Of a DNA stretch of 64,000 nt, positions 25,032 to 35,588 are shown one piece after another. The DNA is taken from the NCBI RefSeq assembly GCF_900112245.1, contig NZ_FOYX01000001.1, positions 295,846 to 359,845 on the forward strand. The letters run 5' to 3'. A program made the translations under genes and the position numbers. The stretch's first letter is position 1; each line of letters opens with the position of its first letter. The stretch is from Maribacter stanieri. GTDB taxonomy: Bacteria; Bacteroidota; Bacteroidia; Flavobacteriales; Flavobacteriaceae. The notes below the pieces were generated by a model. It saw nothing but the letters and a program-made list of their open reading frames with translations. It was not told where the DNA came from and did not search any database.

Positions 25032-28000
25032 ATGAAGATTACATTCCTAAAAAGTCTGTTGGTTCTTGGTGCATTTATGTGCTTCGGACTTGTTCAGGCG
25101 CAAGAAGTATCTGGAACTGTTTCAGATGCAAGTGGACCTTTACCAGGAGCTAGTGTTCTTGAAAAAGGAACAACCAATGGTACGCAAACAGATTTTGACG
25201 GTAATTACACATTGACCGCAGAAGAAGGAGCTGTACTTATTGTAAGTTACATTGGCTACAAAACTCAAGAAGTAGCAATCAACGGTAGAACTTCAATTAA
25301 CTTCACTTTAGAAGAAGATGCAGAAGCTCTAGAAGAAGTTGTAATTATCGGTTACGGTACTACAACTGTAAAAGATGCTACCGGCTCAGTAACGGCTGTA
25401 ACAGCTGAAGACTTTAACGGCGGAAATATTTCTTCGCCTGAGCAATTAATACAAGGTAAGACTGCCGGTGTTAACATACAGGAAACTAGTGGTGAGCCTG
25501 GAGCAGGAATTCAAATTAACATTAGAGGTTCTAATTCTGTTCGTGCAAACAACAACCCGTTGTTCGTAGTTGATGGTGTTCCATTAGGTGGAGGTGATAC
25601 ATCACCACAAGGTGAAACAGGTTTTGGTCAAAGTGCCGTTAAAAACCCATTGAACTTTATTAACCCTAATGATATTGAAAGTATCAGTATACTAAAAGAT
25701 GCATCTGCAACGGCTATTTATGGTTCTCGTGGTGCAAATGGTGTTGTTATTATTACAACTAAAAGTGGAAAAGGTAGTAGCCAAGGTGTTTGGGACTTCT
25801 CTAGTTCTTTAAGTATCGCTACTGCAGCAAATACATTTGACCTTTTAGATTCTTCTGAATTTTTATCTGGTGTTACCGCAGTAGGTGGAGATGCTAGCGC
25901 TGTAAACTTTGGTGCCAATACAGACTGGCAACAAGTTGTATTAAGATCAACAGCTTCTCAAAACCAAAACCTTTCTTATTCTAAGAATTATGGTAGTGGT
26001 AATGTTAGAGCAACTTTTGGATACGGCAAACAATTTGGTATTGTTGAAAACTCTGATTTAGAAAGAATTACTGGTAGAGTAAATCTTAACCAAAGATTCT
26101 TAGATGATAAATTAGTTCTTGGTCTTCAAATGTCGATCGCTAGAATTAACGATTCTCAAGCACCTATTAGTGCGCAAGCAGGTGCTGCAGGTGATGTTCT
26201 GGGTGGTGCTTACGCTGCAAACCCAACATGGCCAGCTAATTCAGGATTTAATGCTGGCGGATTAAACGTGAATCCTCAAAATGCATTAGACAATACTCAA
26301 AACATTACTAATACTGATAGATACTTATTGAATGGATCTATTCAGTATAACTTTACTTCAGAAATTTCTGCAAAATTAAATGCAGGTTTAGATGTTGCTG
26401 AAGCTACAAATACTTCTGTAATCTCAAGAGACATCAATAACATTAACGGTGTTACTGATATAGGACGTGGTAACTACGGTGTTTTAGAAAGAAATAATAA
26501 AACTTTCGAAGCAACGGTAAACTACAATAAGGAATTTGAAAGCTCAAGCCTTGAAGCTTTAGTAGGTTTTGGTTACCAAGATTTCCAAACATTTGGTTTC
26601 AATGCAGGTGGTAGAGGTTATACTACTAGTGACTTGAATGCAATGGGGAGAAACTTAAGAAGTGCCGTAAGTGATTTACAGAATGCAGTTACTGGTTCTT
26701 ATCAACAAGCTTATTACGCTCCAAATACTGGCGGTGTATTAGTAAACAGATTATTACCAACTGTTGTTGCTCAAGAAGCCTTGGGTACTACCCTAAACAG
26801 TTCAGTTACTTCTGTATTTACAAACTCGTTTGACAACACAGATGAATTACAGTCATTTTTTGCTAGATTAAACTACACATTAAACGACAAATACTTGTTT
26901 ACGGCTACAATGAGAGCTGATGGTTCTTCTCGATTTGGACCAGAAAATCAATATGGCTACTTCCCTTCTGGTGCATTTGCATGGAAAATGAATGAAGAAG
27001 ATTTTGTTGGTGAGAAAGTATCAACTCTTAAATTACGTTTAAGTGCAGGTATTACTGGTAACCAAGATGGTTTAGGATACGGTAATTTTGTAGCAAGACA
27101 ACGTTTCTCAGATTTAACGGTTCAACAAAACCTTGATATTAACGCTAACGGTACGGCAATTGTTGCGACAGATAGACCTGACCTAAAATGGGAATCTTCT
27201 TTCAACTTAAATGCTGGTCTAGATTTTGGATTTAATAACGATCGCTTTAGTGGTAGTTTAGATGTATATAGAACTGAAACTACTGACGTTCTTTTACAAA
27301 CACCACCTGCAGCACCTGCAGTTGATCCTTTCCAATTTCAAAACGTAGATGCTAGCATTATTAACCAAGGCGTTGAACTTGCTTTAGCTTACGATTTCGT
27401 AAGAACAGATGACGCAACTTTCTCTGCAGATTTCAATATTGCTTATAACAATAACGAAGTTCAGAACTTTGATGGTCTAATTGACACAGGTGCGGTTAAC
27501 GGTCCTGGTTTATCAGGTGCGTTTGCACAACGTTTTGCTTCAGGTCAATCATTATATTCTTACTTCCTTCCTATTTTCGAAGGTTTTGATAGTAGTGGAA
27601 ACCCAACGTATCAGGATGTGGATGGCAACGGTGTTGGCGATCCTTTTGGAGATAAAACTTTCGTTGGCGAAGATGCGTTACCAGATATTACTTCTGGTCT
27701 AAGTTTAAACTTAAAAGTAAAAGATTTCGATGCATCTGTATTTTTCCAAGGTCAATTTGGTTTCTCTGTATATAACAATACTGAAAATGCATATTTCACA
27801 GCAGGAGCACTTTCTAACTCTAGAAACGTAACTCAGAATGTATTGACAAGTGGTGAAAATCCAGGAGCTTCTGCTGATGCTTCTACTCGTTTCTTGGAAA
27901 AAGGAGATTTTGTTCGTTTCCAAAATGCAAGCATTGGTTACAATGTTCCATTATCTGGTGAAGGCGCTTTAAATTCTTTACGTTTTTCTATTACTGGTCA

Positions 28001-28154
28001 AAACCTTTTCTTAATTACTGATTATAGTGGTTTAGACCCAGAGGTTACTGCTAATACTGGTGATTTAGGTTCTGGTGTACCATCAAGAGGTATTGACTAC
28101 GGTTCTTACCCAAGACCAAGAACATTCACTTTTGGTATTAACGCATCATTTTAA
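25032..28154 (+). CDS. SusC/RagA-type TonB-dependent outer-membrane transporter
   Basis: 1040 residues. A signal peptide (K-S-L-L-V-L-G-A-F, cleavage near V-Q-A/Q24) is followed by a carboxypeptidase-regulatory-like domain (V-S-G-T-V-S-D-A-S-G-P-L-P-G-A). A TonB-box region (E-E-V-V-I-I-G-Y-G-T) and plug (L-F-V-V-D-G-V-P, with Y-G-S-R-G-A-N-G-V-V-I-I-T-T-K) come next, and then a long beta-barrel ending in aromatic F. It imports oligosaccharide across the outer membrane with its SusD partner, which starts 19 bp downstream. The divergent maltose genes indicate malto-oligosaccharide or another alpha-glucan. It is longer-leadered than other genes here, consistent with regulation. Confidence 0.94.
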   Translation: MKITFLKSLLVLGAFMCFGLVQAQEVSGTVSDASGPLPGASVLEKGTTNGTQTDFDGNYTLTAEEGAVLIVSYIGYKTQEVAINGRTSINFTLEEDAEALEEVVIIGYGTTTVKDATGSVTAVTAEDFNGGNISSPEQLIQGKTAGVNIQETSGEPGAGIQINIRGSNSVRANNNPLFVVDGVPLGGGDTSPQGETGFGQSAVKNPLNFINPNDIESISILKDASATAIYGSRGANGVVIITTKSGKGSSQGVWDFSSSLSIATAANTFDLLDSSEFLSGVTAVGGDASAVNFGANTDWQQVVLRSTASQNQNLSYSKNYGSGNVRATFGYGKQFGIVENSDLERITGRVNLNQRFLDDKLVLGLQMSIARINDSQAPISAQAGAAGDVLGGAYAANPTWPANSGFNAGGLNVNPQNALDNTQNITNTDRYLLNGSIQYNFTSEISAKLNAGLDVAEATNTSVISRDINNINGVTDIGRGNYGVLERNNKTFEATVNYNKEFESSSLEALVGFGYQDFQTFGFNAGGRGYTTSDLNAMGRNLRSAVSDLQNAVTGSYQQAYYAPNTGGVLVNRLLPTVVAQEALGTTLNSSVTSVFTNSFDNTDELQSFFARLNYTLNDKYLFTATMRADGSSRFGPENQYGYFPSGAFAWKMNEEDFVGEKVSTLKLRLSAGITGNQDGLGYGNFVARQRFSDLTVQQNLDINANGTAIVATDRPDLKWESSFNLNAGLDFGFNNDRFSGSLDVYRTETTDVLLQTPPAAPAVDPFQFQNVDASIINQGVELALAYDFVRTDDATFSADFNIAYNNNEVQNFDGLIDTGAVNGPGLSGAFAQRFASGQSLYSYFLPIFEGFDSSGNPTYQDVDGNGVGDPFGDKTFVGEDALPDITSGLSLNLKVKDFDASVFFQGQFGFSVYNNTENAYFTAGALSNSRNVTQNVLTSGENPGASADASTRFLEKGDFVRFQNASIGYNVPLSGEGALNSLRFSITGQNLFLITDYSGLDPEVTANTGDLGSGVPSRGIDYGSYPRPRTFTFGINASF

Positions 28155-28173
28155 TTAAAAAAAATTGTATATC

Positions 28174-29784
28174 ATGAAAAATAATTTTAAAATCTTAACG
28201 CTTTCTATTCTATCGTTAGTAGGGGTTACCTCCTGTACCGACCTAGAAATAGAAGAAACAGATTCGATCATATCTGAAGGATTTCAAGGGTTGGCAGATC
28301 CGTCTTCTACTGTAACGAATCTTTACGGTTCTTTAGCTGGGCAGTATGCCGGTCAAGACAACTATTTTGCCTTGCAAGAGGTAACTTCAGATGAGCACTT
28401 AATCCCTACCCGTGGAGGTGACTGGGGTGATAATGGACTTTGGAGAGTTTTACACACACATGATTGGGATGGTCAACATGCTTTTATTGTTAACGTATTT
28501 CAATTATGGAACGGTAACCAATTACAAGCATCTCAAGTTTTAGATTCTAGAAGTAATCCATCAGCGACTAACATTGGTGATGCTAGCTTCATTAGAGCTT
28601 ATAGTATGTGGGTTATATTGGATAATTATGGTCAAGTTCCTTACAGAGATACATCTTTGCCATCTACTTCTGTTCCAGAAGTATTGACAGGACAAGCTGC
28701 AGTTGATTTTATCCTTGCAGATATTGAAACTGCTATTGCAAATGCACCAGCAACATCAGCTGCTAGTGGAGATTCTAACCTAAGAGCTAGTAAGGCTGCC
28801 GCTAGATATTTAAAAGCTAAAGTTCTTTTGAACAAGCATATTTATGTTGGTGGTTCTCCTGATTCTGGCGATATGGCTGAAGTAGTTTCATTGGTTGATG
28901 CTATAGCAGCTGACGGTTATGCATTGCAAGATGGTTATTTTGACCTTTTCTTACCTGATGCAGATACAGAAACTATTTGGTCTTTAGAAGCGAATACTAT
29001 TAACAAAGTAGTAATGGGTCTTCACTATAACAACACCAGTATTCAAGGTGGTGGTTGGAATGGCTTTAGTACTCTTGCTGAGTTTTACGACTTATTTGAA
29101 GGAGATTCTGAATCTAATGAATTAGATGCCGATCAAAACCCAGTTGACGGGCAAGAAGAACGTAGAGGTGGTGTTCCAACTGTAGGTGTAGCTTTTGCTG
29201 ATCAACCTTATGCTTCTGAATTAGATGGATATGTAAATGGCTCAAATGTTGGTTATGGTTTCTTAATCAATCAACAATACGCTTTAGACGGTACGCCTCT
29301 AAAAGACCGACAAGGTGCTCCTCTTACTTTCAAAAGAGATTTTAAAGATGGTGCCGGTGCAGTTAACTTTATCAATAATGATGAAACAACTGGTATTAGA
29401 ATTCAAAAGTATGCAGCTAGAAATGGTGAAGCTTCTATAAGCCATCAAATTGTATTCAGATACGCTGATGCTCACTTAATGAAAGCTGAAGCTATATTTA
29501 GAAGCGGTGGTGACCCAACAGCTATGATCAATGATTTAAGAACAATACGTAACACTCAAGAGTTGTTAGGAACTGTTTCTGAACAAGATATTTTAGATGA
29601 AAGAGGTAGAGAATTGTATCAAGAAGCATGGAGACGTAATGATTTAATTCGTTTCGGTCAATTTGGTAGAGACTGGTTGTTTAAAGCACCAGGAACTATT
29701 GACAATGATGCTTACAATGTTTTCCCTATTCCACCAGCACAATTACTTGCAAATCCTAACTTGGTTCAGAACCCAGGATACTAA
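28174..29784 (+). CDS. SusD/RagB-family glycan-binding lipoprotein
   Basis: About 536 residues. The lipoprotein signal ends V-T-S-C with lipidated C21, placing the protein on the outer membrane as the lid of SusC. SusD helical-repeat features include the N-terminal A-S-F-I-R-A-Y-S-M-W segment and the C-terminal family end with I-L-D-E-R-G-R-E-L and W-R-R-N-D-L-I-R-F. A TTG at 28165 would extend the frame by three codons, but ATG at 28174 fits the signal peptide. A strong terminator follows 30 bp after the stop, and no susE, susF or surface amylase gene follows. Confidence 0.93.
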   Translation: MKNNFKILTLSILSLVGVTSCTDLEIEETDSIISEGFQGLADPSSTVTNLYGSLAGQYAGQDNYFALQEVTSDEHLIPTRGGDWGDNGLWRVLHTHDWDGQHAFIVNVFQLWNGNQLQASQVLDSRSNPSATNIGDASFIRAYSMWVILDNYGQVPYRDTSLPSTSVPEVLTGQAAVDFILADIETAIANAPATSAASGDSNLRASKAAARYLKAKVLLNKHIYVGGSPDSGDMAEVVSLVDAIAADGYALQDGYFDLFLPDADTETIWSLEANTINKVVMGLHYNNTSIQGGGWNGFSTLAEFYDLFEGDSESNELDADQNPVDGQEERRGGVPTVGVAFADQPYASELDGYVNGSNVGYGFLINQQYALDGTPLKDRQGAPLTFKRDFKDGAGAVNFINNDETTGIRIQKYAARNGEASISHQIVFRYADAHLMKAEAIFRSGGDPTAMINDLRTIRNTQELLGTVSEQDILDERGRELYQEAWRRNDLIRFGQFGRDWLFKAPGTIDNDAYNVFPIPPAQLLANPNLVQNPGY

Positions 29785-29810
29785 GGATATATAATTTTAA
29801 GTTTAAGTTG

Positions 29811-29844
29811 AAAAGGCCTCCAATTTATTTTGGAGGCTTTTTTA
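29811..29844 (+). terminator. Rho-independent terminator of susCD
   Basis: Stem arms GCCTCCAA (29816-29823) and TTGGAGGC (29830-29837) enclose a 6-base loop and are followed by a run of six Ts. It lies just behind susD, so the susC-susD transcript ends here. Confidence 0.85.
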
Positions 29845-30130
29845 TTGGGTCATAACTTCTTTGAGATCAGTGAATAATTTATTAGGTTACCGACTGAATT
29901 GCGAATCTAACCTGTTGTATTTAGTATTAAAACACTTTAATATATAGGGTTTAAAAAGTTGTTACAACTAGATTATAATACAATATATAAGAAATCACCT
30001 ATACACTTTATTTTTTAGCAGTTGAGTTTTGCTTAGAAATTCAGCAGGCCTTACCTAAGCTTTATAATAGCGCTGCTATACCATTCAACTACAAACTAAA
30101 CTTCCCTAAACAAAACAGTAATTAATTAAA

Positions 30131-30172
30131 AAAGTAAGCCCCATCACTTAAAGTGATGGGGCTTACTTTTTT
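30131..30172 (-). terminator. Bidirectional terminator behind the symporter gene
   Basis: A perfect inverted repeat with 18-base arms (30132-30149 and 30151-30168), GC-rich in the centre (GCCCC/GGGGC) and flanked by A-runs on one side and T-runs on the other. It lies about 20 bp past the symporter stop (minus strand) and would also stop read-through from susCD. Confidence 0.85.
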
Positions 30173-30190
30173 AAATCAACCTCTTATTAT

Positions 30191-31843
30191 TTACTTAGCA
30201 AAATACACATATATACTAATAACAATTACACAAATCAGTATACCTGCTTGATTCACATATTTGTATGGAGTTATAGAAACTTGATCTGTATACTCTAAAA
30301 CGAAAGGTTCTTTTCGTGGTCTAATAGCGCCAATAATCAGCATTATTATAATATTGGTAACAAATAATATAGCCATAATATGCAAGAAGTGAGGATATGC
30401 TTCTGCCTCAATTAATTTCAATTGCGCAGCATCGGTTATACCTTTAGCACTTGCATCTGCTAATGCTTCGTCCACAAATTTATTCTTTAGCCAGAACTGA
30501 CTTATGATATATAAAGCAGATCCTGAAATAATACCCACTTTAGCCGCTATTGCCGGCACTCTCTTTGTCAAATAACCAACTACAATTATCGTAAAAATAG
30601 GAATACTATATATACCATTTATCTCTTGTAAATAATTGAATAAACTACCTGCATTTGCAATTAGCGGTGCTATAAACATAGCTGCCAATGCCAAACAGAT
30701 TCCAAATATCTTTCCATATTTTACTACTGTAGTTTCTGAGGCATCAGGATTAATATGCTGCTTATAGATATCTATACCAAACAAAGTAACCGAACTATTT
30801 AGAACACTATTAAAAGAACTCAAAATAGCACCGAACAATACCGCTGCAAAAAAACCAACCAATGGTTTTGGCAACACTGCACGAACCAACTCTGGGTAAG
30901 CTAAATCACTAGAATCAAGACTGCCGTCAAAATAATGATACGCTATCATACCTGGCAATACTAATATTAACGGACCTAATATTTTTAAAAAAGAAGCCAA
31001 TAACAATCCTTTTTGACCTTCAGCTAAGTTTTTTGCCCCTAATGCTCTTTGAATAATTTGTTGGTTTGTTCCCCAATAAAATAATTGCACTAACATCATA
31101 CCTGTAAAAATGGTGGCAAAAGGTACTTCTTGTCCTGCATTCCCTGTAGAATCAAATCGTTCTGGGTTAGCACTAACTAACACATCTAATCCTCCAAATA
31201 CGCTGCCATCGCCAATCGCCATTAATCCAAAAACGGGTATTAACAAACCACCGATCAACAAACCAACCGCATTAATTGAATCTGAAACCGCAACAGCTTT
31301 TAAACCTCCAAAAACAGCATACACTGAACCTATCAACCCAATTCCCCATATACAAATAACGAGAGCTGTACTGTCTGCGACCCCTAATAATGTAGGAACA
31401 TCAAACATACCACTTATGGCAACCGAACCAGAATACAATATAACGGGAAGCAATACAACAACATAACCCGTAAGAAATAAACCAGAGGTTATTGTTTTTG
31501 TAGTTACATCAAACCGTTTGGCTAAAAATTGCGGCACCGTAGTTAATCCACCTTTTAAATATCTAGGTAACAGAAAAATAGCTGCCACAACAATAGCAAT
31601 GGCCGCTAATGTTTCCCATGCCATAACAGATAAACCGTCTGTATATGCACTACCATTTAAACCTACAATTTGCTCTGTAGATAAATTGGTAAGCAATAGC
31701 GATCCCGCTATTACTCCGGCCGTCAAGCTTCGCCCTCCTAAAAAATAACCATCCGAGGTTTGTTCATCGGTCGTTCTGGTCGCGAAGTATGAAATTACAG
31801 CCACTAAAATAGTAAAGCCTAAAAAAGATAAAATCCCTATCAT
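30191..31843 (-). CDS. Sodium:solute symporter (SSS family)
   Basis: Inner-membrane transporter of 550 residues with about 14 hydrophobic segments. N-terminal features resemble sodium/sugar symporters: Y-F-L-G-G-R-S-L, then L-L-L-T-N-L-S-T-E-Q-I-V-G-L-N-G-S-A-Y, and later G-G-L-K-A-V-A-V-S-D and F-Y-W-G-T-N-Q-Q-I-I-Q-R-A-L. The last segments match the vSGLT-like branch that moves galactose or glucose. No other inner-membrane sugar carrier lies in the maltose locus, so this gene may provide uptake of the sugar imported by SusCD (inference). It is transcribed toward susD and ends at a terminator. Confidence 0.88.
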   Translation of the reverse strand: MIGILSFLGFTILVAVISYFATRTTDEQTSDGYFLGGRSLTAGVIAGSLLLTNLSTEQIVGLNGSAYTDGLSVMAWETLAAIAIVVAAIFLLPRYLKGGLTTVPQFLAKRFDVTTKTITSGLFLTGYVVVLLPVILYSGSVAISGMFDVPTLLGVADSTALVICIWGIGLIGSVYAVFGGLKAVAVSDSINAVGLLIGGLLIPVFGLMAIGDGSVFGGLDVLVSANPERFDSTGNAGQEVPFATIFTGMMLVQLFYWGTNQQIIQRALGAKNLAEGQKGLLLASFLKILGPLILVLPGMIAYHYFDGSLDSSDLAYPELVRAVLPKPLVGFFAAVLFGAILSSFNSVLNSSVTLFGIDIYKQHINPDASETTVVKYGKIFGICLALAAMFIAPLIANAGSLFNYLQEINGIYSIPIFTIIVVGYLTKRVPAIAAKVGIISGSALYIISQFWLKNKFVDEALADASAKGITDAAQLKLIEAEAYPHFLHIMAILFVTNIIIMLIIGAIRPRKEPFVLEYTDQVSITPYKYVNQAGILICVIVISIYVYFAK

Positions 31844-32207
31844 TTGTTGAGTTGTTTGTTAATTAGTCAAGGTTAAATATATTGGATTATTTCCATTACA
31901 TCTAAAAACAGGCTGTAAAATCTCATTATTCATATTATACGATAGCTCCTATAACGTTTTCTTTAAAATTTAACGTGTAATTTCATTAAATAACCCTAGC
32001 AAACAGTAGGTATTTGGCTATCTTGCAATTTCATTTTTAAAGAACTATTTGGCTGACTATCAACTCAATTTTAATAGTTTACAAAAATCTGAATGGAATG
32101 CGAAATAGAGTAGCACAGATACTTTAAATTAATAGGCAGACTTATGACTGAATAGTCGTTAGTTTTCAATTAATAATTTAATATTCCTCATTATAAAAGA
32201 ACATATA
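31844..32207. other. Gene-free divergent region symporter / FG-GAP operon
   Basis: 364 AT-rich bases separating the symporter gene (minus) from the FG-GAP operon (plus). They must contain both promoters. I found only near matches to TAnnTTTG (for example TAACCTTG on the minus strand near 31868) and no convincing operator, RNA gene or repeat. Confidence 0.5.
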
Positions 32208-35200
32208 ATGCCATCTCTAATTAATTCAAGAATGAACTCCAATATATTTAAGCTGAGCTGCCTTGGCTTATTTTTATCACTTTTATCCTCATGTGGCTCT
32301 AAAGAAGATACGAATACATCTTTAGAAAATTCAGAACCTACATTATTTACACTATTACCTTCTGAAGAAACTGGTATTTCATTTGTAAACAAAGTTCAAA
32401 ACTCAAAAGAATTTAACATATTCAAATACCGTAATTTTTATAACGGTGGTGGTGTTGCCATTGGCGACATCAACAATGACGGTTTATCTGATGTTTTTCT
32501 TACTGGAAATATGGAACCTAACAAGCTTTTCCTCAATAAAGGAGACTTCAAATTTGATGACATTTCTGAAAGTGCCGGTATAGCGGGTAACAAACCTTGG
32601 TCTACAGGCGTAGTAATGGCAGATATTAATAATGATGGATTTCTTGATATATACGTTAGCAATGCCGGTAATATGGAAGGAAACAATCATGATAATGATT
32701 TATATATAAATAATGGAGACGGTACTTTTACCGAAAAAGCCCATGAATACAATCTTGCGGAGACAGGGTTTTCTACGCATGCTTCATTTTTTGATTATGA
32801 TAAAGACGGTGATTTAGATGCCTATATTCTAAACAATAGTAATATTCCCGTAAGTAGCCTCGGCTATGCTGAACAACGAGAAGTAAGAGCACAAGATTGG
32901 GAAGGTGTACCAAAAATTTTTAGAGGTGTTGGCGATATGCTTTTGCGAAACGACAATGGTAAATTTGTTGATGTTAGCGAAAAAGCAGGTATCTATGGTA
33001 GCCTAATTGGATTTGGCCTTGGTGTTATGGTTATTGATATTAATAATGACCTCTACCCAGATATTTATGTATCTAACGATTTTTACGAAAGAGATTATTT
33101 ATACATCAACAACCAAGACGGAACTTTTAGGGAAGAAGTTCAAAAATGGACCAACCATTTAAGTTTATCTGCAATGGGAGTTGATATGGCCGATATTAAT
33201 AATGACGGACTTACAGATATCTTTATTACAGATATGTTACCTGAACCTGATCAGCGTGTAAAATCTGTAATGGAATTTGAAGGTTATAATATCTTCAAGT
33301 TAAAACAGAGTAAAGATTTTCATCAGCAGTACATTCAAAATACATTACAGCTAAATAATGGTAATGGTTCTTTTTCTGAAATCGCTTACTATAGCGGTGT
33401 TGAAGCTACAGATTGGAGCTGGTCTGGACTTCTGTTCGATATGGACAACGATGGTCTAAAAGATATTTATATCACCAACGGAATCAATCACGATTTAACC
33501 GACTTGGATTTTGTTGATTTCTTTGCGAATGAAATCATACAAAAAATGGCACTCACCGGCAAAAAGGAATCTATTGATTCTATAATCAATAAAATGCCAG
33601 TTACACCATTACCCAATTACGCTTATCACAACAATGGGGATATAACGTTTAGCAATTATAATAAGCAATGGGGATTTGAAATACCTAGTAGATCGAACGG
33701 TTCTGCATATGGTGACTTGGATAACGATGGAGATCTAGATTTGGTGGTTAACAACGTAAACATGGAAACCTTTGTTTACCGTAATAATTCTGAATCTCAG
33801 TCTGAGAATAATTATATAAAATTAAAATTCGAAGGTTCTGATGGAAACAAATTTGGTATAGGCACCGTTGCCCGCCTTTATTATCCTGATAACATTATCG
33901 ACCAAACTTTGATGCCTTCTAGAGGTTTTCAGTCTTCTGTTGAATACCCTATGACTATAGGTCTTGGAGCTACTAAGTCTTTAGATTCCATTCGTATCAT
34001 ATGGCCTAATGACGCTACGGTTAAATTGACCAATGTTAAAGCAAACCAAACCATCACTTTTGTTCAAGAGGAAGCAAACGAAATTTTCAAAGTAAAGCAA
34101 GAATCTACCCCTACCCTTTTAAAATCTATAGAAAACAACACCTTCTTGACTCATAAAGAAAATAGCTATATGGATTTTGATAATGAAGGTTTAATTTCTA
34201 AGTCATTAGCGGAAGAAGGTCCTGGCTTGGCAGTTGGTGATGTAAATGGTGATGGTAATGACGATATATTTATAGGTGGCGCAAAAGGACAATCGGGAGC
34301 TTTGTATCTACACAACGGAAACGGTGCTCTTTCAAAACCAATTGTAAAGTATTTTGAGCCAGAGGCATTATTAGAGGATACCACTGCTTCATTTTTTGAT
34401 TCGGATAATGATGGGGACCTAGACCTTATGATTGGGTCAGGCGGAAATGAACTAGGTATGCAAGGCACTTACGGAATTCGTTTGTATCTCAACGACGGTA
34501 AAGGTAATTTCTCCTTGAGTACCAATAAATTACCAAGTATCAATAAAAATGTTGCCGTTATCGCTCCTTCAGATTTTGAAGATGATGGAGATATAGATGT
34601 TTTCGTTGGCTCTAGGAGTGTAGTTGGTACGTATGGAATAAATCCTGACCACTTATTTCTGCTTAACAATGGTGATGGAACATTTACAGATGTTACAGAA
34701 CGTTTTGCTTATGACATAAAAGATGCCGGCATGGTAACCGATGCGCAATGGGTAGACATGGATGGTGACGGTAAAGATGATTTGGTAACGGTTTCAGATT
34801 GGGGCAGTCCAAAAATCTATAAAAACTCTGGCAGAAGATTAAGCCATTTTAAAAGCTCACTTGACAGCCTTAACGGATGGTGGGGCGCTATAGAAGGTAA
34901 AGATTTGGACAATGATGGTGATCAAGATTTAATTTTAGGTAACATGGGAAGCAATCTTCACTACAAACCTGCGCCAGGCCACCCAATGAAAATGTGGGTA
35001 AATGATTTTGATAATGATGGTACTATTGAACAAATAACTACTCAGAACTATGATGGCGGGGATTACCCTCTTCATCAAAAAAAGGAATTGACCACCCAAA
35101 TATTAGCGCTCAAGAAAAAGAATATTAAAGCCTCTGAATATGCCAAAAAGACTATCCAAGAGTTGTTCCCAAAGAATATTCTTGATAACACAATCTTAAA

Positions 35201-35588
35201 ACAGGCAAACATTTCTGAATCTATTATTGCAATCAATGACGGCAATGGCAATTTTACTATTAAAATACTACCACCTCAAGTACAATTTTCTTGCATATGT
35301 GGCATACAGTGTCTTGATGTAAACAACGACGGAAATTTAGACCTTGTAATGGCAGGTAATAATTTTGAATTTAAACCTCAGTATTCTAGACTTGATGCCA
35401 ATTACGGAAACGTATTGCTTGGCGATGGCAAACTAGGCTTTGAATGGCAAAATTATTCAGAAAGCGGTTTCTTTATTAGAAATGAGGTAAAGCAATTAGA
35501 AATAGTCAAGGATAAAAAAGGAAATCAATTCATCATTGCAGCTATCAACAACGACACTCCAAAATTGTATCGATTAAATGAAAAGTAA
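32208..35588 (+). CDS. FG-GAP/VCBS-repeat lipoprotein with ASPIC/UnbV domain (CRTAC1-like), copy 1
   Basis: 1126 residues. A lipoprotein signal ends L-L-S-S-C (C29; a start at ATG 32232 gives a more usual signal of 21 residues). Many FG-GAP/VCBS repeats follow, each with a calcium-loop-like D-x-N-x-D-G-x-x-D (such as D-I-N-N-D-G-L-S-D and D-Y-D-K-D-G-D-L-D), which should form seven-bladed propellers. An ASPIC/UnbV segment lies near the middle (S-R-G-F-Q-S-S, then I-R-I-I-W-P-N). Members are surface or periplasmic proteins of unknown function. It is the first of five tightly spaced genes; its stop overlaps the next start by 11 bp. Confidence 0.88.
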   Translation: MPSLINSRMNSNIFKLSCLGLFLSLLSSCGSKEDTNTSLENSEPTLFTLLPSEETGISFVNKVQNSKEFNIFKYRNFYNGGGVAIGDINNDGLSDVFLTGNMEPNKLFLNKGDFKFDDISESAGIAGNKPWSTGVVMADINNDGFLDIYVSNAGNMEGNNHDNDLYINNGDGTFTEKAHEYNLAETGFSTHASFFDYDKDGDLDAYILNNSNIPVSSLGYAEQREVRAQDWEGVPKIFRGVGDMLLRNDNGKFVDVSEKAGIYGSLIGFGLGVMVIDINNDLYPDIYVSNDFYERDYLYINNQDGTFREEVQKWTNHLSLSAMGVDMADINNDGLTDIFITDMLPEPDQRVKSVMEFEGYNIFKLKQSKDFHQQYIQNTLQLNNGNGSFSEIAYYSGVEATDWSWSGLLFDMDNDGLKDIYITNGINHDLTDLDFVDFFANEIIQKMALTGKKESIDSIINKMPVTPLPNYAYHNNGDITFSNYNKQWGFEIPSRSNGSAYGDLDNDGDLDLVVNNVNMETFVYRNNSESQSENNYIKLKFEGSDGNKFGIGTVARLYYPDNIIDQTLMPSRGFQSSVEYPMTIGLGATKSLDSIRIIWPNDATVKLTNVKANQTITFVQEEANEIFKVKQESTPTLLKSIENNTFLTHKENSYMDFDNEGLISKSLAEEGPGLAVGDVNGDGNDDIFIGGAKGQSGALYLHNGNGALSKPIVKYFEPEALLEDTTASFFDSDNDGDLDLMIGSGGNELGMQGTYGIRLYLNDGKGNFSLSTNKLPSINKNVAVIAPSDFEDDGDIDVFVGSRSVVGTYGINPDHLFLLNNGDGTFTDVTERFAYDIKDAGMVTDAQWVDMDGDGKDDLVTVSDWGSPKIYKNSGRRLSHFKSSLDSLNGWWGAIEGKDLDNDGDQDLILGNMGSNLHYKPAPGHPMKMWVNDFDNDGTIEQITTQNYDGGDYPLHQKKELTTQILALKKKNIKASEYAKKTIQELFPKNILDNTILKQANISESIIAINDGNGNFTIKILPPQVQFSCICGIQCLDVNNDGNLDLVMAGNNFEFKPQYSRLDANYGNVLLGDGKLGFEWQNYSESGFFIRNEVKQLEIVKDKKGNQFIIAAINNDTPKLYRLNEK

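Larger units (their letters stand above)
29785..30190. other. Gene-free gap with two terminators
   Basis: 406 bp between susD and the symporter gene. Both ends carry terminators (separate entries). The 290 bp between them are AT-rich and show no open frame, RNA gene or repeat that I can support. Confidence 0.6.

Noticed and set aside
29845..30130. Small RNA gene between the two terminators
   Set aside because: No promoter with both elements and no structured conserved-looking segment could be recognised.
34166..34468. Antisense open frame within the FG-GAP gene
   Set aside because: It is a by-product of the repetitive Asp/Asn/Gly codons of the calcium loops; no independent start or leader is seen.
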